Assembly (NCBI RefSeq): GCF_009827395.1
Contig: NZ_WTYX01000001.1
Span: forward strand, 1,493,722-1,557,721
Reading direction: 5' to 3'
From: Pontixanthobacter aquaemixtae
Lineage (GTDB): Bacteria > Pseudomonadota > Alphaproteobacteria > Sphingomonadales > Sphingomonadaceae
Length of the DNA stretch: 64,000 bases
Shown: positions 1 to 9,317 of the stretch, piece by piece
Numbering within the stretch: position 1 is the first letter of the stretch
Layout of the letters: every line of letters starts with the position of its first letter
The notes under the pieces: model-generated
Databases searched by the model: none
Told to the model about the DNA's origin: nothing
What the model saw: only the letters and a program-made list of their open reading frames with translations
Position numbers and translations under genes: made by a program

Positions 1-17
1 AAACAGAACTTCTCGCA

Positions 18-416
18 ATGTGCACGCAGTTTTTTGCGGAGTCGCTTCAGTTTAATCTTACGCTTTACAGCCTTTCCAAATGGGCGCTGATTGCGGCAAT
101 GGTACTGTTGGTCCTTCAGGGCATCATTTCGCTGCTCAAGCTGCTCAAAGCTGCGCCTGAAGGTGGCGAGGTCTCTGTCGCGGGGGCTGGAAGAACTGCT
201 GGCCTCAAGGAACTTCTCGAGGTGTTTCCCAAATTCATCGATTCCTTGGCAAAGGCACCGGCGGCAATTGCGCTGGTGGTGGTTGCCTTGTTGCTGATTT
301 GGGTGCCGACTGTCGACGCGCCGGAAATCTGTACCGCGCCGTTGACGGAAACGGTTGGCGATGCCGATCTTGGCGACGAACCCGGTGACGACACAGGGGA
401 GTCAGCCGAAAGTTGA
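18..416 (+). CDS. Small membrane protein of unknown function
   Basis: 132-residue protein that I do not recognise. Two hydrophobic stretches, about residues 22-42 and 80-97, look like membrane helices. They flank a mostly polar segment, and the protein ends in an acidic Asp/Glu/Gly-rich tail. The start is the first ATG of the window; too little upstream sequence is present to judge its ribosome site. No partner gene is visible, because the next gene begins 200 bases later behind its own upstream region. Confidence 0.6.
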   Translation: MCTQFFAESLQFNLTLYSLSKWALIAAMVLLVLQGIISLLKLLKAAPEGGEVSVAGAGRTAGLKELLEVFPKFIDSLAKAPAAIALVVVALLLIWVPTVDAPEICTAPLTETVGDADLGDEPGDDTGESAES

Positions 417-620
417 TCTGATTGTGCAGCACTGAGGACCGGTGCGCACAACCCACCCCATCGACCAACGTCACATTCCGCTCGACCTGCGGCAATCCTG
501 TGGTTGCAATTGTAATCAATCTCCGGTTCAAGCATTGTCAGTTAATTATGCGATCCATCGCGCGGTTATGGGGGCACGCCTCGCTGCGCTGAGAACATAT
601 TCTACCGGAGACTGATCCAC

Positions 621-2825
621 ATGAAACTGAAACTGTTTACCGCCAGCGCAATGGCGCTTGCTCTTGTTGCAGGCACCGCCGCTTGTACGCAGGCCGAATT
701 GCCGCCGCGCGAGCTGAGCGAGGAAACCACGTCACTATTTGCCAATGTGCCCACGGGTGACGGCTATTTCGCGACCGACAGCGAGCTGCCTTTCCAGACG
801 CCTGATTTCAGCAAGATCAACGATGAGGATTTCGAGCCCGCTTTCGAGCAGGCGATGGAAATCCACAACGCCGAAATCGCCGCGATCAAGAACAATCCGG
901 CAGAAGCCAATTTCGACAATACGATCGTCGCGCTGGAAATTTCGGGCTCCATGCTCAGCCGCGTGGCCAATGTTTTCTTCGCGCTGACCGGCGCGAACAC
1001 CAATGACACGCTGGATGGTGTGAATGAGCGCGTTTCCCCCAAGCTGACCGCGCATGGCGATGCGATCACTCTCGATCCCGATCTGTTTGCCCGCGTGAAA
1101 TCGGTCTATGATGCGCGCGACAGTCTGGATCTCAACACCGAAGATATGACGCTTCTTGAGCGGACCTATGACGATATGGTCCATGCCGGCGCATTGCTGA
1201 CTGCGGAGCAGAAGGAAGAGGTCAAAAAGATCAACACCGCATTGTCTGAAAAGACGACCAAGTTCGGTGTGACCGTTCGCGAGGCAACGGTGGACAACGC
1301 CTTGGTGGTGGATAGCCGCGAAGAATTGGCTGGCCTGTCCGACAGCGATATTGAAAATGCTGCGAAAGCTGCGTCAGAGCGCGGCCTGGGCGGCAAGTTC
1401 GTAATTCCGCTGCAAAACACCACGCAGCAGCCGCTTCTGCCCGAACTGGAAAACCGCGATGTGCGCGAAAAGCTGTTCAAGCTGAGCGTCAACCGCGCCG
1501 ATCAGGGTGACAGCAACGACACGCGCGTTCTGCTCGCCGAAATCGCCAGCTTGCGCGCGCAGAAGGCGGCTTTGTTCGGTGAACCCGATTGGGCGAGCTA
1601 CACCATGTATGACCGCATGGCGAAAGAGCCCAAGACCGCGCTCGATTTCATGGAGCAAATGGTAGGACCGCTGGCCGAAACGCAGCGCCGCGAGGCCGGC
1701 CTGCTGAACGAGCAGATCAAGAAAGACGGCGGCGATTTCACCGTGCAGCCGTGGGATTGGTATCGCTATGCCAACCAGGTCCGCAAAGAGAAGTATGACT
1801 TGGACGAAAGCCTGGTCACACCCTATTTCCAGATCGACAATGTGCTCGAAAAAGGCGTGTTCCACGCCGCGACAGAGCTTTACGGCATCACTTTCGAAAA
1901 GCGCGATGACATTCCGGTCTATCACGAGGATGTGACGGTCTATACCGTGTTCGAAGAAGACGGCAGCGAGCTGGGCCTGTTCTATTTCGACCCCTACCAG
2001 CGCCCATCCAAACGCGGCGGCGCGTGGATGAGCACTTTTGTGGACCAGAGCCACATGTATGACACCAAACCGGTGATCTACAATGTGCTCAACATCCCCA
2101 AAGCTGCAGAAGGTGAACCGCAACTGGTCAGCTTCGACAATGTGAACACACTGTTCCACGAATTCGGCCACGCATTGCACGGCCTGTTCGCCGACCAGAA
2201 TTACCGCTCGATTTCGGGCACCGCGACAGCGCGCGACTTTGTCGAATATCCCAGCCAGGTGAACGAGATGTGGGCGACCTACCCGTCGATCCTGCAGAAC
2301 TATGCCAAGCACCACGAAACGGGTGAGACGATCCCCACCGAACTGATCGAGAAGATCGAAGCGGCGGCGAAATTCAACCAGGGCTATGATTTCGGCGAAG
2401 TGGTCGAGGCCGCATTGCTCGATATGAAATGGCACGCTCTCTCGCCCGAAGAAGCGGCAGCGATCGATACGCCCGAAAAGGTCGATGAATTCGAACGCAA
2501 GTCTCTCGAAGAGCTGGGCCTCGAAATCGGTCTGGTGCCGCCGCGTTACCGCAGCACCTATTTCAACCACATCTTCTCCAGCCCTGCAGGCTATAGCTCG
2601 GGCTATTACTCTTACCTGTGGACCGAAATGCTGGACCGCGACAGCCGCAAATGGTTCATGGATAATGGCGGCCTGACCCGCGAAAACGGCGATCATTATC
2701 GCGCAGAAGTCCTCAGCCGCGGTGGCACGATGGATTATTTCGAAATGTTCGACAATTTCGCAGGGCGCGAGCCCGATGTCGGCCCGATGCTCGAAGCGCG
2801 CGGCCTGACCGGAGACGGCGAATAA
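621..2825 (+). CDS. dcp: M3 family peptidyl-dipeptidase (Dcp type), exported
   Basis: Zinc metallopeptidase of the thimet/Dcp family, 734 residues. Members of this family release dipeptides from peptide C-termini. The zinc site HEFGH lies at residues 513-517, followed by the conserved EYPSQVNE segment that carries the third metal ligand. The region before it (GGAWM, then the VIYNV segment) follows E. coli Dcp closely. The N-terminus is a signal peptide with a possible lipobox ending at Cys22 (GTAAC), although Thr at -3 is not typical. The protein is therefore probably periplasmic or a periplasm-facing lipoprotein, unlike cytosolic E. coli Dcp. A GGAG lies 10 bases before the ATG. An intrinsic terminator follows, so it is probably monocistronic. 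Confidence 0.92.
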   Translation: MKLKLFTASAMALALVAGTAACTQAELPPRELSEETTSLFANVPTGDGYFATDSELPFQTPDFSKINDEDFEPAFEQAMEIHNAEIAAIKNNPAEANFDNTIVALEISGSMLSRVANVFFALTGANTNDTLDGVNERVSPKLTAHGDAITLDPDLFARVKSVYDARDSLDLNTEDMTLLERTYDDMVHAGALLTAEQKEEVKKINTALSEKTTKFGVTVREATVDNALVVDSREELAGLSDSDIENAAKAASERGLGGKFVIPLQNTTQQPLLPELENRDVREKLFKLSVNRADQGDSNDTRVLLAEIASLRAQKAALFGEPDWASYTMYDRMAKEPKTALDFMEQMVGPLAETQRREAGLLNEQIKKDGGDFTVQPWDWYRYANQVRKEKYDLDESLVTPYFQIDNVLEKGVFHAATELYGITFEKRDDIPVYHEDVTVYTVFEEDGSELGLFYFDPYQRPSKRGGAWMSTFVDQSHMYDTKPVIYNVLNIPKAAEGEPQLVSFDNVNTLFHEFGHALHGLFADQNYRSISGTATARDFVEYPSQVNEMWATYPSILQNYAKHHETGETIPTELIEKIEAAAKFNQGYDFGEVVEAALLDMKWHALSPEEAAAIDTPEKVDEFERKSLEELGLEIGLVPPRYRSTYFNHIFSSPAGYSSGYYSYLWTEMLDRDSRKWFMDNGGLTRENGDHYRAEVLSRGGTMDYFEMFDNFAGREPDVGPMLEARGLTGDGE

Positions 2826-2861
2826 GCCAACCACCTTTGGCCAGTGCCGAAGGGAAGAATT

Positions 2862-2900
2862 ACAGCCGGTTGCCTAAATGGCGGCCGGCTGTTTTTCTTT
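2862..2900 (+). terminator. Intrinsic terminator of dcp
   Basis: Eight-base inverted repeat ACAGCCGG (2862-2869) / CCGGCTGT (2885-2892) followed by a T-rich run to 2900. It lies 37 bases after the dcp stop codon. Confidence 0.85.
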
Positions 2901-2959
2901 TGGGAAGCTAGCGCGACAATCAAGAACCCCACCCGAGTGATGCGCTTGGAATATCGTGC

Positions 2960-3688
2960 TTAGCGTGTCACCAATGCGCGATGGCCTTCACTGCCAATCC
3001 ACTCTGCTGTGACACCCCAAACGCGCTGGATCACTTCGCCAGCCAGCGCCTTTTCGGGGACATCATCCGCTACTGCCTGGCCTTGATCGAGAACCACGAC
3101 GCGGTCCGCATGGTTCATCGCAAGCGCCAGATCATGCAGCACGATGATTACGCCCTTCCCACTTTGCGCCTCGCGCTTTAAATGACCGATCAGCGCCAAT
3201 TGATGCGCCAGATCGAGCGCGGCGAGCGGTTCATCGGCGAGGATCCACTCAGGCTCGCCCGCCAGCACGCGCGCCAAGAATGCGCGCGCCTTTTCGCCTC
3301 CGGAAAGCTCCGAAATCGGACGCGCAGCCAGAACTTCCAGATCAAGCGCCTTCAGCGCAGCCTCTACTGGGCCCGCGGCGCTATCCCCATGCGGCATCCG
3401 GCCCAGCGCAACCAGATTGCGTACCGCAACATCCCACGCCGCTTCGCCATTTTGGGGTAGATAACCGATATGCTGCGCGCGGGCGCCGCTGGAGAATTCT
3501 GAAAGCGCTTTTCCGTGCAATGTCGCCAGCCCGCAATCGGGCTGCAGCAGCCCTGAGAGAATTGACAGCAAGGTCGATTTGCCCGCGCCGTTCGGGCCGC
3601 AAATGGCAGTGATCTGACCCGGGCCGAACGATGCCGATACCGCGTCCAGCCGGTTCGCCAGCGAAATGGCGTCTGCCGAAAGCGTCAT
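2960..3688 (-). CDS. btuD: Cobalamin ABC transporter ATP-binding protein
   Basis: 242-residue ATPase of the iron-siderophore/cobalamin import class. Walker A is GPNGAGKST, the signature is ELSGGE, Walker B ends in LADEP, and the switch His lies in LHDLALAMNHAD. The chosen ATG (3686-3688) overlaps the permease stop codon as ATGA, which indicates translational coupling; a longer reading frame would run inside the permease gene. It is the last gene of the btuB-btuF-btuC-btuD operon. Sequence alone cannot separate B12 from haem or siderophore ATPases; the assignment to B12 rests on the riboswitch and operon context. Confidence 0.88.
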   Translation of the reverse strand: MTLSADAISLANRLDAVSASFGPGQITAICGPNGAGKSTLLSILSGLLQPDCGLATLHGKALSEFSSGARAQHIGYLPQNGEAAWDVAVRNLVALGRMPHGDSAAGPVEAALKALDLEVLAARPISELSGGEKARAFLARVLAGEPEWILADEPLAALDLAHQLALIGHLKREAQSGKGVIIVLHDLALAMNHADRVVVLDQGQAVADDVPEKALAGEVIQRVWGVTAEWIGSEGHRALVTR

Positions 3689-4650
3689 GACAACCCTCCC
3701 GAATAGCCGCGCCGCATTTTCATCAGCAACCACAGGAAGAACGGCGCACCGATCAGGCTGAGAGCAATGCCAAGGCGCAATTCGGTGACCGTCGGCAGGA
3801 TGCGAACCACACTGTCCGCGACAAGCACCAGCAGGCCGCCCGCCAACGCGCTCGGGACAATCAGGGAGGATGGCCGCCGATCGGTGAAAGGGCGTACCAG
3901 ATGCGGCACGATCAGACCGACAAAGCCGATGATCCCCGCCACCGCGACGCCGCTTCCCACGGTCAGCCCCACCCCTGCGATCAGCCAAGCCTGCAAAACC
4001 GCTAAACGCATGCCGAGCGAGCGAGCAGCCGCATCACCCAGGATCAGCGCGTCGAGATCCTTTCGCGCCATCCAAAAACACGCGATGCCCAGCAAAGTGA
4101 GCGGCGCGGCAAGATAAACCTCGCGCCAGCTCCGGTCGGTCAGCGCACCCATCAACCACGTCACAATCTCGCTCATCGCAAAGGCATTTGGGGCGAAACT
4201 GATTGCCAGGCTCATCAAGGCCCCGGCAAGGCTCGCAATCATCATTCCCGCCAGAGTGAACAGCGCAATCCCTCCGGTGCGGCCTGCGATCAGCGCCAGC
4301 AATGCCATCGCCCCAGCCGCTCCGGCCAAGGCAAAGACTGGTAGCAACCACGCACTGGCGGCATATCCGAACCAGAAGCTCGCGACTGCGCCCAATGCGG
4401 CGCCCGGGGCAATACCGAACAGGCCCGGATCAGCGAGCGGATTGCGCAGATAGCCCTGCATCGCCGCACCAGCCGCGCCCAGCCCCGCTCCCACGGTGAT
4501 CGCCAGCAAAGCGCGCGGAAGGCGGAGCTCGGCAAGGATCAACATCGCATTGGGTGTGCTGGCGAAATCAAGCCAAACACGCCCTGCAAAAAGCGATAGC
4601 GCGAAGACAATGATCAGCGCGAAGCACAATAATCCGATCGGGCGGGTCAT
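3685..4650 (-). CDS. btuC: Cobalamin ABC transporter permease (FecCD family)
   Basis: 321-residue integral inner-membrane protein with many hydrophobic helices. It carries the FecCD hallmarks LRLPRALLAI, then MQGYLRNPLADPGLFGI near the N-terminus, and GLIVPHLVRPF near the cytoplasmic coupling helix. It would form the channel for vitamin B12 with the ATPase encoded next. It overlaps both neighbours by four bases (btuF stop/btuC start and btuC stop/btuD start), so the three importer genes are coupled. Confidence 0.9.
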   Translation of the reverse strand: MTRPIGLLCFALIIVFALSLFAGRVWLDFASTPNAMLILAELRLPRALLAITVGAGLGAAGAAMQGYLRNPLADPGLFGIAPGAALGAVASFWFGYAASAWLLPVFALAGAAGAMALLALIAGRTGGIALFTLAGMMIASLAGALMSLAISFAPNAFAMSEIVTWLMGALTDRSWREVYLAAPLTLLGIACFWMARKDLDALILGDAAARSLGMRLAVLQAWLIAGVGLTVGSGVAVAGIIGFVGLIVPHLVRPFTDRRPSSLIVPSALAGGLLVLVADSVVRILPTVTELRLGIALSLIGAPFFLWLLMKMRRGYSGGLS

Positions 4651-5555
4651 GAAACGCGCTCCCGAATTGATCGCAGCCGCTCAACCGCACGGATAATCGT
4701 CGGCCCACCGCAATAGAGCAGCGAAGTATCAAACGTCGCGCGATGCGTTGCAATCTGCTCCAAGGCTGGATGCTGCTGCGAACGCTCCTGGCCCGCGAGC
4801 AACAGCACCTCTGGCGGATCGACCAGCATGCGTTCGAACGAAAGATAATCTGCCTGCCCCATGCCGCGCGCCGCGCTGTGGCTGGCGAAACCGGTATGAC
4901 GCATGAGCGCGCTCACCAAAGCGTCTTCACCCGGAACAATACCCGATGGCTGCCACAGCACCGCGCTAAGCGGGTCGGCATCACCTGCCTTGGACTGGTC
5001 TAGCGCCAAATCAATCGCCGCGACGAGCGCCGAGCCTTTTTCCGGATTGCCCGCAAGACCCGCCAGCTGATCGATCTGCGCCTTGCTGTCATCGATGGTC
5101 GCGGCGATGCCGAATGTTTCCACCCGTATGCCCAGGTCAGAAAACGCCTGCCGCGTGGATGGCGGAAGGAAGCTCCCCGCCACCACAATATCGGGCGATA
5201 GCGCCAGCACCTCCTCCACCGTACCGCCGGTTGCCGCGAATTGCCGAGCTTTCGCGACATCCATCGAGGACGATTTGGCATCATGGCTGTAATGCGAGAT
5301 AGCGAGCAACTGTTCGGGCTCAGCCACCTCTGCAAGGATAGCATCTGTGCAGGGGTTGAGGCTGACGATCGTCGGCTTGTCACCGCTACGTTCCAAGCTC
5401 TCCATCTGCTCGACACACCCACTCAACGTCATTCCCGCGAAAGCGGGGATCCAGAGTGGCCAAGCTCTACCCGGCCAGCTGGATCTCCCGTTGGCCGTTG
5501 GCCTGCTTCGCAACCGCAGAGATGACGGAGAGTGGTTTGGTGATGGGGCGATCAA
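4647..5555 (-). CDS. btuF: Cobalamin-binding periplasmic lipoprotein with repeat-derived signal sequence
   Basis: 302-residue substrate-binding protein of the BtuF/FepB class. The mature part begins with TIVSLNPCTDAILAEV and contains SPDIVVAGSF, both usual for this family. The ATG overlaps the btuB stop as ATGA. Residues 9-43 are encoded by a dispersed palindromic repeat (bases 5427-5530). The repeat's PAFAGMT peptide lies directly before a good lipobox LSGC (Cys47) and after Arg-rich residues, so the repeat seems to supply the hydrophobic core of the signal peptide. Alternatively, the original leader was lost and the protein is poorly exported. Function is inferred from family and operon. 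Confidence 0.85.
   Translation of the reverse strand: MIAPSPNHSPSSLRLRSRPTANGRSSWPGRAWPLWIPAFAGMTLSGCVEQMESLERSGDKPTIVSLNPCTDAILAEVAEPEQLLAISHYSHDAKSSSMDVAKARQFAATGGTVEEVLALSPDIVVAGSFLPPSTRQAFSDLGIRVETFGIAATIDDSKAQIDQLAGLAGNPEKGSALVAAIDLALDQSKAGDADPLSAVLWQPSGIVPGEDALVSALMRHTGFASHSAARGMGQADYLSFERMLVDPPEVLLLAGQERSQQHPALEQIATHRATFDTSLLYCGGPTIIRAVERLRSIRERVS
5427..5530. repeat. Paired-arm palindromic repeat inside btuF
   Basis: The left arm, 5427-5454, reads CGTCATTCCCGCGAAAGCGG and then GGATCCAG; it can form the hairpin CCCGC-gaaa-GCGGG. A degenerate second arm in opposite orientation ends in GAGATGACGG near 5530. The same arm occurs at 53859-53888 and close variants at 19666-19746 and 39310-39400. 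It is translated as part of the btuF leader. Confidence 0.75.
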
Positions 5556-7465
5556 AACTTTGCCCGCGCTCCCACAAAGGCACCTCGCCCTGCCGTGCCA
5601 TAGCCAGCGGCTGTCTGGTAATCCTCATCGAAGACATTTTCGACTCGGCCGAACAGCTCGACGGTTTCGCCAAACGGTACCGAAGCACGCAACGTCACCA
5701 CATGATATCCGTCGAGCCGGGTGAAATTGCCCGCATCGTCAAAGCTGTCACCAACCATGCGGATATCCCCGCCAACGGTCAGTCCGGCCAGCGGCGTTTC
5801 CCAATCGGCGCTGAATGTCAGCGCATGTTTGGGACGGCGCGCCAGCACATTGCCTTCATTTGCCGCGCCAGCCGTGCGGTTCTCTGTGTCGACATAGGCA
5901 TAGACGGCAGCGACACCGAACGTGTCGGACGGGTTCGCCCCCAGTTCGACTTCAAATCCCTGCGCGCGGACTTTGCCGACGTTGTCGTAAGTGCCAAACG
6001 GCCGGTTTGTGCAGATGCCGCCGGTCACACCAAAGCAGGAGACAAATTCGATCTGGTTCTCGCTATCGCGCTGGAACGCGGTGATGCCCGCATAGAACGG
6101 ATCATTGCGATTGTGCCACGCAAGGCCGAGATCGAAGCTGGTACTTTGTTCGGGCTGAAGCGTATCATTGCCGAAATCGGAGAAAAGCTGGAACAGGCTG
6201 GGTGCCTTGAAACCTTCGCCCACGCTGGCGCGTACGCGGATGTCTTCGGCAACTTCGTAACTGATATCCGCGCCGAAGCTGGTCGCTCCGCCAAAGTCGC
6301 GGTGATCGTCATGCCGCACACCCAAATGACCCGAAAGCCCGCCAAATTCGATGCCCAGCTGCGCATAAGCGCCGGCAATCCGCGTTTCCTGACGCGCGGT
6401 AAAATTGGTTTCCAGACTGGTCCACTCATTCTCGCCGCCGAAATTGATAATCAGCGGACCAATCGGCCGCCACTCGCCGCGCAGTTCAACCCGGTCAGAG
6501 TGGCCGTCGCTGGTGAAACCGGGGGCGGTGCCGAACGCCGGATTGAAATTCTGCCGCTCGGTATCCGCGAAGGAATAGGCAGCGGTCAGATAGAGTGGGC
6601 CATTGTCAAAGGACAGGCCCGTAGCCGCTGAATATTGCTGCGTCTTTTGGTATTCGCCGGTGTCGATCAGGCCAAACGGGGCAACATTGGCAAAGCCGTC
6701 AATGTCCAGATCGCCCTCTGCATAGCGTCCACGCGCAAACAGAGTGATCCGGTCGCTGACATAGACGCTGGTACGTCCGGCAATGTCCCATTGTTCGAAC
6801 CCGTCGGCTTCACTTCCAGAGGCAGCGGCGGAGAAGCCATCTGTTGTCAGATAGCTGCCAGAGGCGCCGATATAGAATTGGTCGGTTTGGACCCCACCCG
6901 TCGCGGTACCGAAAATCGTGTCGCGCGCGCCATATTCGGCGCTGGCGGCAAAGCCGGTTTCATCGCGTGTGGTCGCAACCAACACACCGCCGACGGCGTC
7001 CGAGCCCCAAATCGTGCTGTTTGAGCCGCGCAGAAGGTCGATCTTGTCAAGATTTCCGGTGGTCAAATTGCCGAAATCAAACCCGCCCGATGGCGAGGCC
7101 GGGTCGGCCACGCGCACGCCATCGACAATGACCAGCAACTGCTCCGCCTCAGCACCACGAACGCGAACGCTGGTAACCCCACCAATGCCGCCATTACGGC
7201 TGATCGCCACACCCGGCGCGCGTTCGAGGACACGGGTAAGGTCAGCGCCCTGCACTTCTTCAATCTCTTCGCGCCCGATAATGGTGACGGCTTGACCGGT
7301 GTCTTCGACTTCGGAAGCGTTGCCGGTGGCCGTTACGGTGATGACGTCGTCGTCGATCTTCCATGCAGCGGTACATACCGCACCCGGCTCGTCGCAGGGG
7401 TCTTGGGCCAATGCCGGGGAAGCAACAGCTGCAAAACAAGTACTCAATAACAGATGTTTACGCAT
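5552..7465 (-). CDS. btuB: TonB-dependent vitamin B12 outer-membrane receptor
   Basis: 637-residue outer-membrane receptor. It has a signal peptide ending in SPALAQ, a TonB-box-like segment VITVTATGN, and a plug domain containing GREEI, VRVRGAEAEQLLVIVDGVR and WGSDAVGGV. A long beta-barrel follows, ending in a terminal Phe. The start at 7465 has GGAG five bases upstream; upstream in-frame Met codons lack such a site. The gene lies directly behind a cobalamin riboswitch and is coupled to btuF, which strongly supports cobalamin as the substrate. Transport would be powered by TonB-ExbBD encoded elsewhere. Confidence 0.93.
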   Translation of the reverse strand: MRKHLLLSTCFAAVASPALAQDPCDEPGAVCTAAWKIDDDVITVTATGNASEVEDTGQAVTIIGREEIEEVQGADLTRVLERAPGVAISRNGGIGGVTSVRVRGAEAEQLLVIVDGVRVADPASPSGGFDFGNLTTGNLDKIDLLRGSNSTIWGSDAVGGVLVATTRDETGFAASAEYGARDTIFGTATGGVQTDQFYIGASGSYLTTDGFSAAASGSEADGFEQWDIAGRTSVYVSDRITLFARGRYAEGDLDIDGFANVAPFGLIDTGEYQKTQQYSAATGLSFDNGPLYLTAAYSFADTERQNFNPAFGTAPGFTSDGHSDRVELRGEWRPIGPLIINFGGENEWTSLETNFTARQETRIAGAYAQLGIEFGGLSGHLGVRHDDHRDFGGATSFGADISYEVAEDIRVRASVGEGFKAPSLFQLFSDFGNDTLQPEQSTSFDLGLAWHNRNDPFYAGITAFQRDSENQIEFVSCFGVTGGICTNRPFGTYDNVGKVRAQGFEVELGANPSDTFGVAAVYAYVDTENRTAGAANEGNVLARRPKHALTFSADWETPLAGLTVGGDIRMVGDSFDDAGNFTRLDGYHVVTLRASVPFGETVELFGRVENVFDEDYQTAAGYGTAGRGAFVGARAKF

Positions 7466-7559
7466 ACAAACTCCATTCATAAGCAACATCGCCCATAATG
7501 GAGGAGACGCACGCATTCGCGCCTTCCATCTGCCTTCGGTACACCCCGCCCGGCGGCTC

Positions 7560-7740
7560 GAACGACCGTCATTGGCAGGTCTCCTGGCTTCCGGATCATC
7601 GCACCGCTTCCGCCTTCCCGTCCATTGGCAAACTCAGGACAGTGGCATATTGGAGGCGGCCCTCCCCGGTCACAGTTGCGGGGGCAGCGGAGGCTTGGAC
7701 CCTCCTTCCCTCTTAGGCCCGTATTACACAGGCAACCCAT
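7560..7740 (-). promoter_or_regulatory. Cobalamin riboswitch upstream of btuB
   Basis: Read on the minus strand, the leader contains, in order, GGTTGCC, AAGAGGGAAGG, GCTGCCCCCGCAACTGTGA, GCCACTG, GGGAAGGCGG, GATGATCCGGAAGCCAGG and AGACCTGCC. These are the conserved blocks of the AdoCbl-type aptamer with the B12 box at the 3' end. Binding is expected to shut down btuBFCD expression when B12 is plentiful. The expression platform probably lies between 7466 and 7560, near the btuB ribosome site; I cannot fold it with confidence. Confidence 0.95.
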
Positions 7741-7752
7741 GACGTCGCCGTG

Positions 7753-7781
7753 CCATTAAGCCCGTGCAAGCTTGCGGACAA
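7753..7781 (-). promoter_or_regulatory. Probable sigma-70 promoter of the btu operon
   Basis: On the minus strand TTGTCC (7781-7776) and TAATGG (7758-7753) are separated by 17 bases. The start of transcription would fall near 7746, just before the first conserved riboswitch block. Confidence 0.55.
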
Positions 7782-7976
7782 GGCCGTAAATCGCTTTGCA
7801 GGCGGCAGGTAAGCAATTCTTCAGCATGCCGCTTAACCGCATAGAGCGATGTGTTCCGCTAAGAGACGGTCGCAAATGGCGCGTGGAAGCGAATTGTTCT
7901 CGCTGATACGCGCTTCAGCGCGCCATTTCACCGCCGGTATTTCTGGCTTCCAACGAGTTCACCACACGGGATTATT

Positions 7977-9194
7977 TTGACCGACACTTCCGCCCTTTCT
8001 GCTGAACAGCGTACTGCGATCTTCCAGGCCCGGATGAGCCGGAAGCGCCCCTCGCTGTTTGCGTGGCTGAGGAAAGCGGGTGGGCTTCGCTCGCTTCGGG
8101 AATTGAAGTTTTCCGATGTGCTTGGCGCGCAGCATCGCGGCCGGCGCATCCTTGCGCTTGCCGCCGCAATTGCCGTGCCTGCAGTGGCCGCGCCCGGCGA
8201 TTGGCAGGATTTCGGCCTGAACAAGGCGGATGTCGCATTGGTCCCCGAAGTCCAGGCAATGCCGTTCGAGCAGCCCGGCAACAATTTTCCAGGCTCTGCA
8301 TTCTATTTCTTGGAAGACACGCCGCGTGTCGCGGTTGAAGCGCAAGGCGATGAAGCGCTTGCTTTGTTCGATATGTCGGGCACCGGCGAGATCGAAGCGG
8401 CGGAACTCGCCGCGGCGAGCAATGCCGGCCCCGCAGCCCGCCGGTTCTTTTCCGCCGGTAGCGGCATCACCCAGGCACGCGCGCTCCAATGCCTGACCAA
8501 CGCGGTCTATTATGAAGCCGCGAGCGAAGCCACAGGCGGACAGCGCGCGGTTGCGCAAGTCGTGCTCAACCGGGTGGCGCATCCCAGCTATCCCAACAGC
8601 GTTTGCGGTGTGGTTTTCCAGGGATCGGAACGGCGCACGGGCTGCCAATTCAGCTTCACCTGCGACGGGTCGATGAATCGCAAGCCGGGCAGCGCAGCGT
8701 GGGCGCGCGCGCGCAGCGTGGCACAAGATGCGCTTTCTGGCCGGGTTTACGAAGCCGTAGGCCTTGCAACGCATTACCACACGATCTGGATCCACCCTTA
8801 TTGGGCCCCCAGCCTCGATCATATCGGCACGATCGGCGCGCACCGTTTCTATAAATGGAAAGGCAATGCCGGCAAGCCAGCAGCGTTCCGCGCCGCCTAT
8901 GCCGGCATTGAACCCTCCGCCAAGCCAAGCGCGCGGCAAGCTGCCGATACGGGTATCCCGAGCGCAAATGATGTCGCTGATCCGCTGGCGCTGCAACGCG
9001 CCTTCGAAGCGGCACGCGAGAAAGCCGTGCGCGAGAACGCCCAACCCAAGCCGCGCGCGCCTGCGCCCAACTATGCGCCGCAAATCGAGGCGCGCGGCGG
9101 CGACCGGATATTCACCGCTGACAACCTGCCCGATAGCGGCGGAGTAAAAGAAGAATACCGCAATAGTGGGCGTTGGATAAACGAACCCAACTAG
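7977..9194 (+). CDS. Cell wall hydrolase, SleB-like
   Basis: 405-residue protein with a SleB-type (Hydrolase_2) domain around residues 165-290. The segment ALQCLTNAVYYEAASE with the catalytic Glu region, VVLNRVAHPSYPNSVCGVV, and the Cys-containing QFSFTCDG are diagnostic. This family cleaves peptidoglycan. One hydrophobic stretch (LALAAAIAVPAVAA, about residues 56-70) after a basic N-terminus suggests a membrane anchor with the enzyme outside. The C-terminal 100 residues are Ala/Pro-rich and probably disordered. The start is uncertain: the full frame begins with TTG, and an ATG at 8034 would shorten it by 19 residues. It diverges from btuB and is probably unrelated to B12. Confidence 0.85.
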   Translation: MTDTSALSAEQRTAIFQARMSRKRPSLFAWLRKAGGLRSLRELKFSDVLGAQHRGRRILALAAAIAVPAVAAPGDWQDFGLNKADVALVPEVQAMPFEQPGNNFPGSAFYFLEDTPRVAVEAQGDEALALFDMSGTGEIEAAELAAASNAGPAARRFFSAGSGITQARALQCLTNAVYYEAASEATGGQRAVAQVVLNRVAHPSYPNSVCGVVFQGSERRTGCQFSFTCDGSMNRKPGSAAWARARSVAQDALSGRVYEAVGLATHYHTIWIHPYWAPSLDHIGTIGAHRFYKWKGNAGKPAAFRAAYAGIEPSAKPSARQAADTGIPSANDVADPLALQRAFEAAREKAVRENAQPKPRAPAPNYAPQIEARGGDRIFTADNLPDSGGVKEEYRNSGRWINEPN

Positions 9195-9317
9195 CTGATA
9201 CGTAACCGTATTTTTGTGCCGGTTAATATGTCCGAAACCAGAATTCGGAACCAAGCTTTAGGCCAAGCCCGCTATTGCGTTGCCACCCCCAAAGATCGCG
9301 CTACAGGATCGCATTGA

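Noticed and set aside
1374-2834. Open frame of 486 codons antisense to dcp
   Set aside because: Shadow of a conserved metallopeptidase gene; no recognisable protein features.
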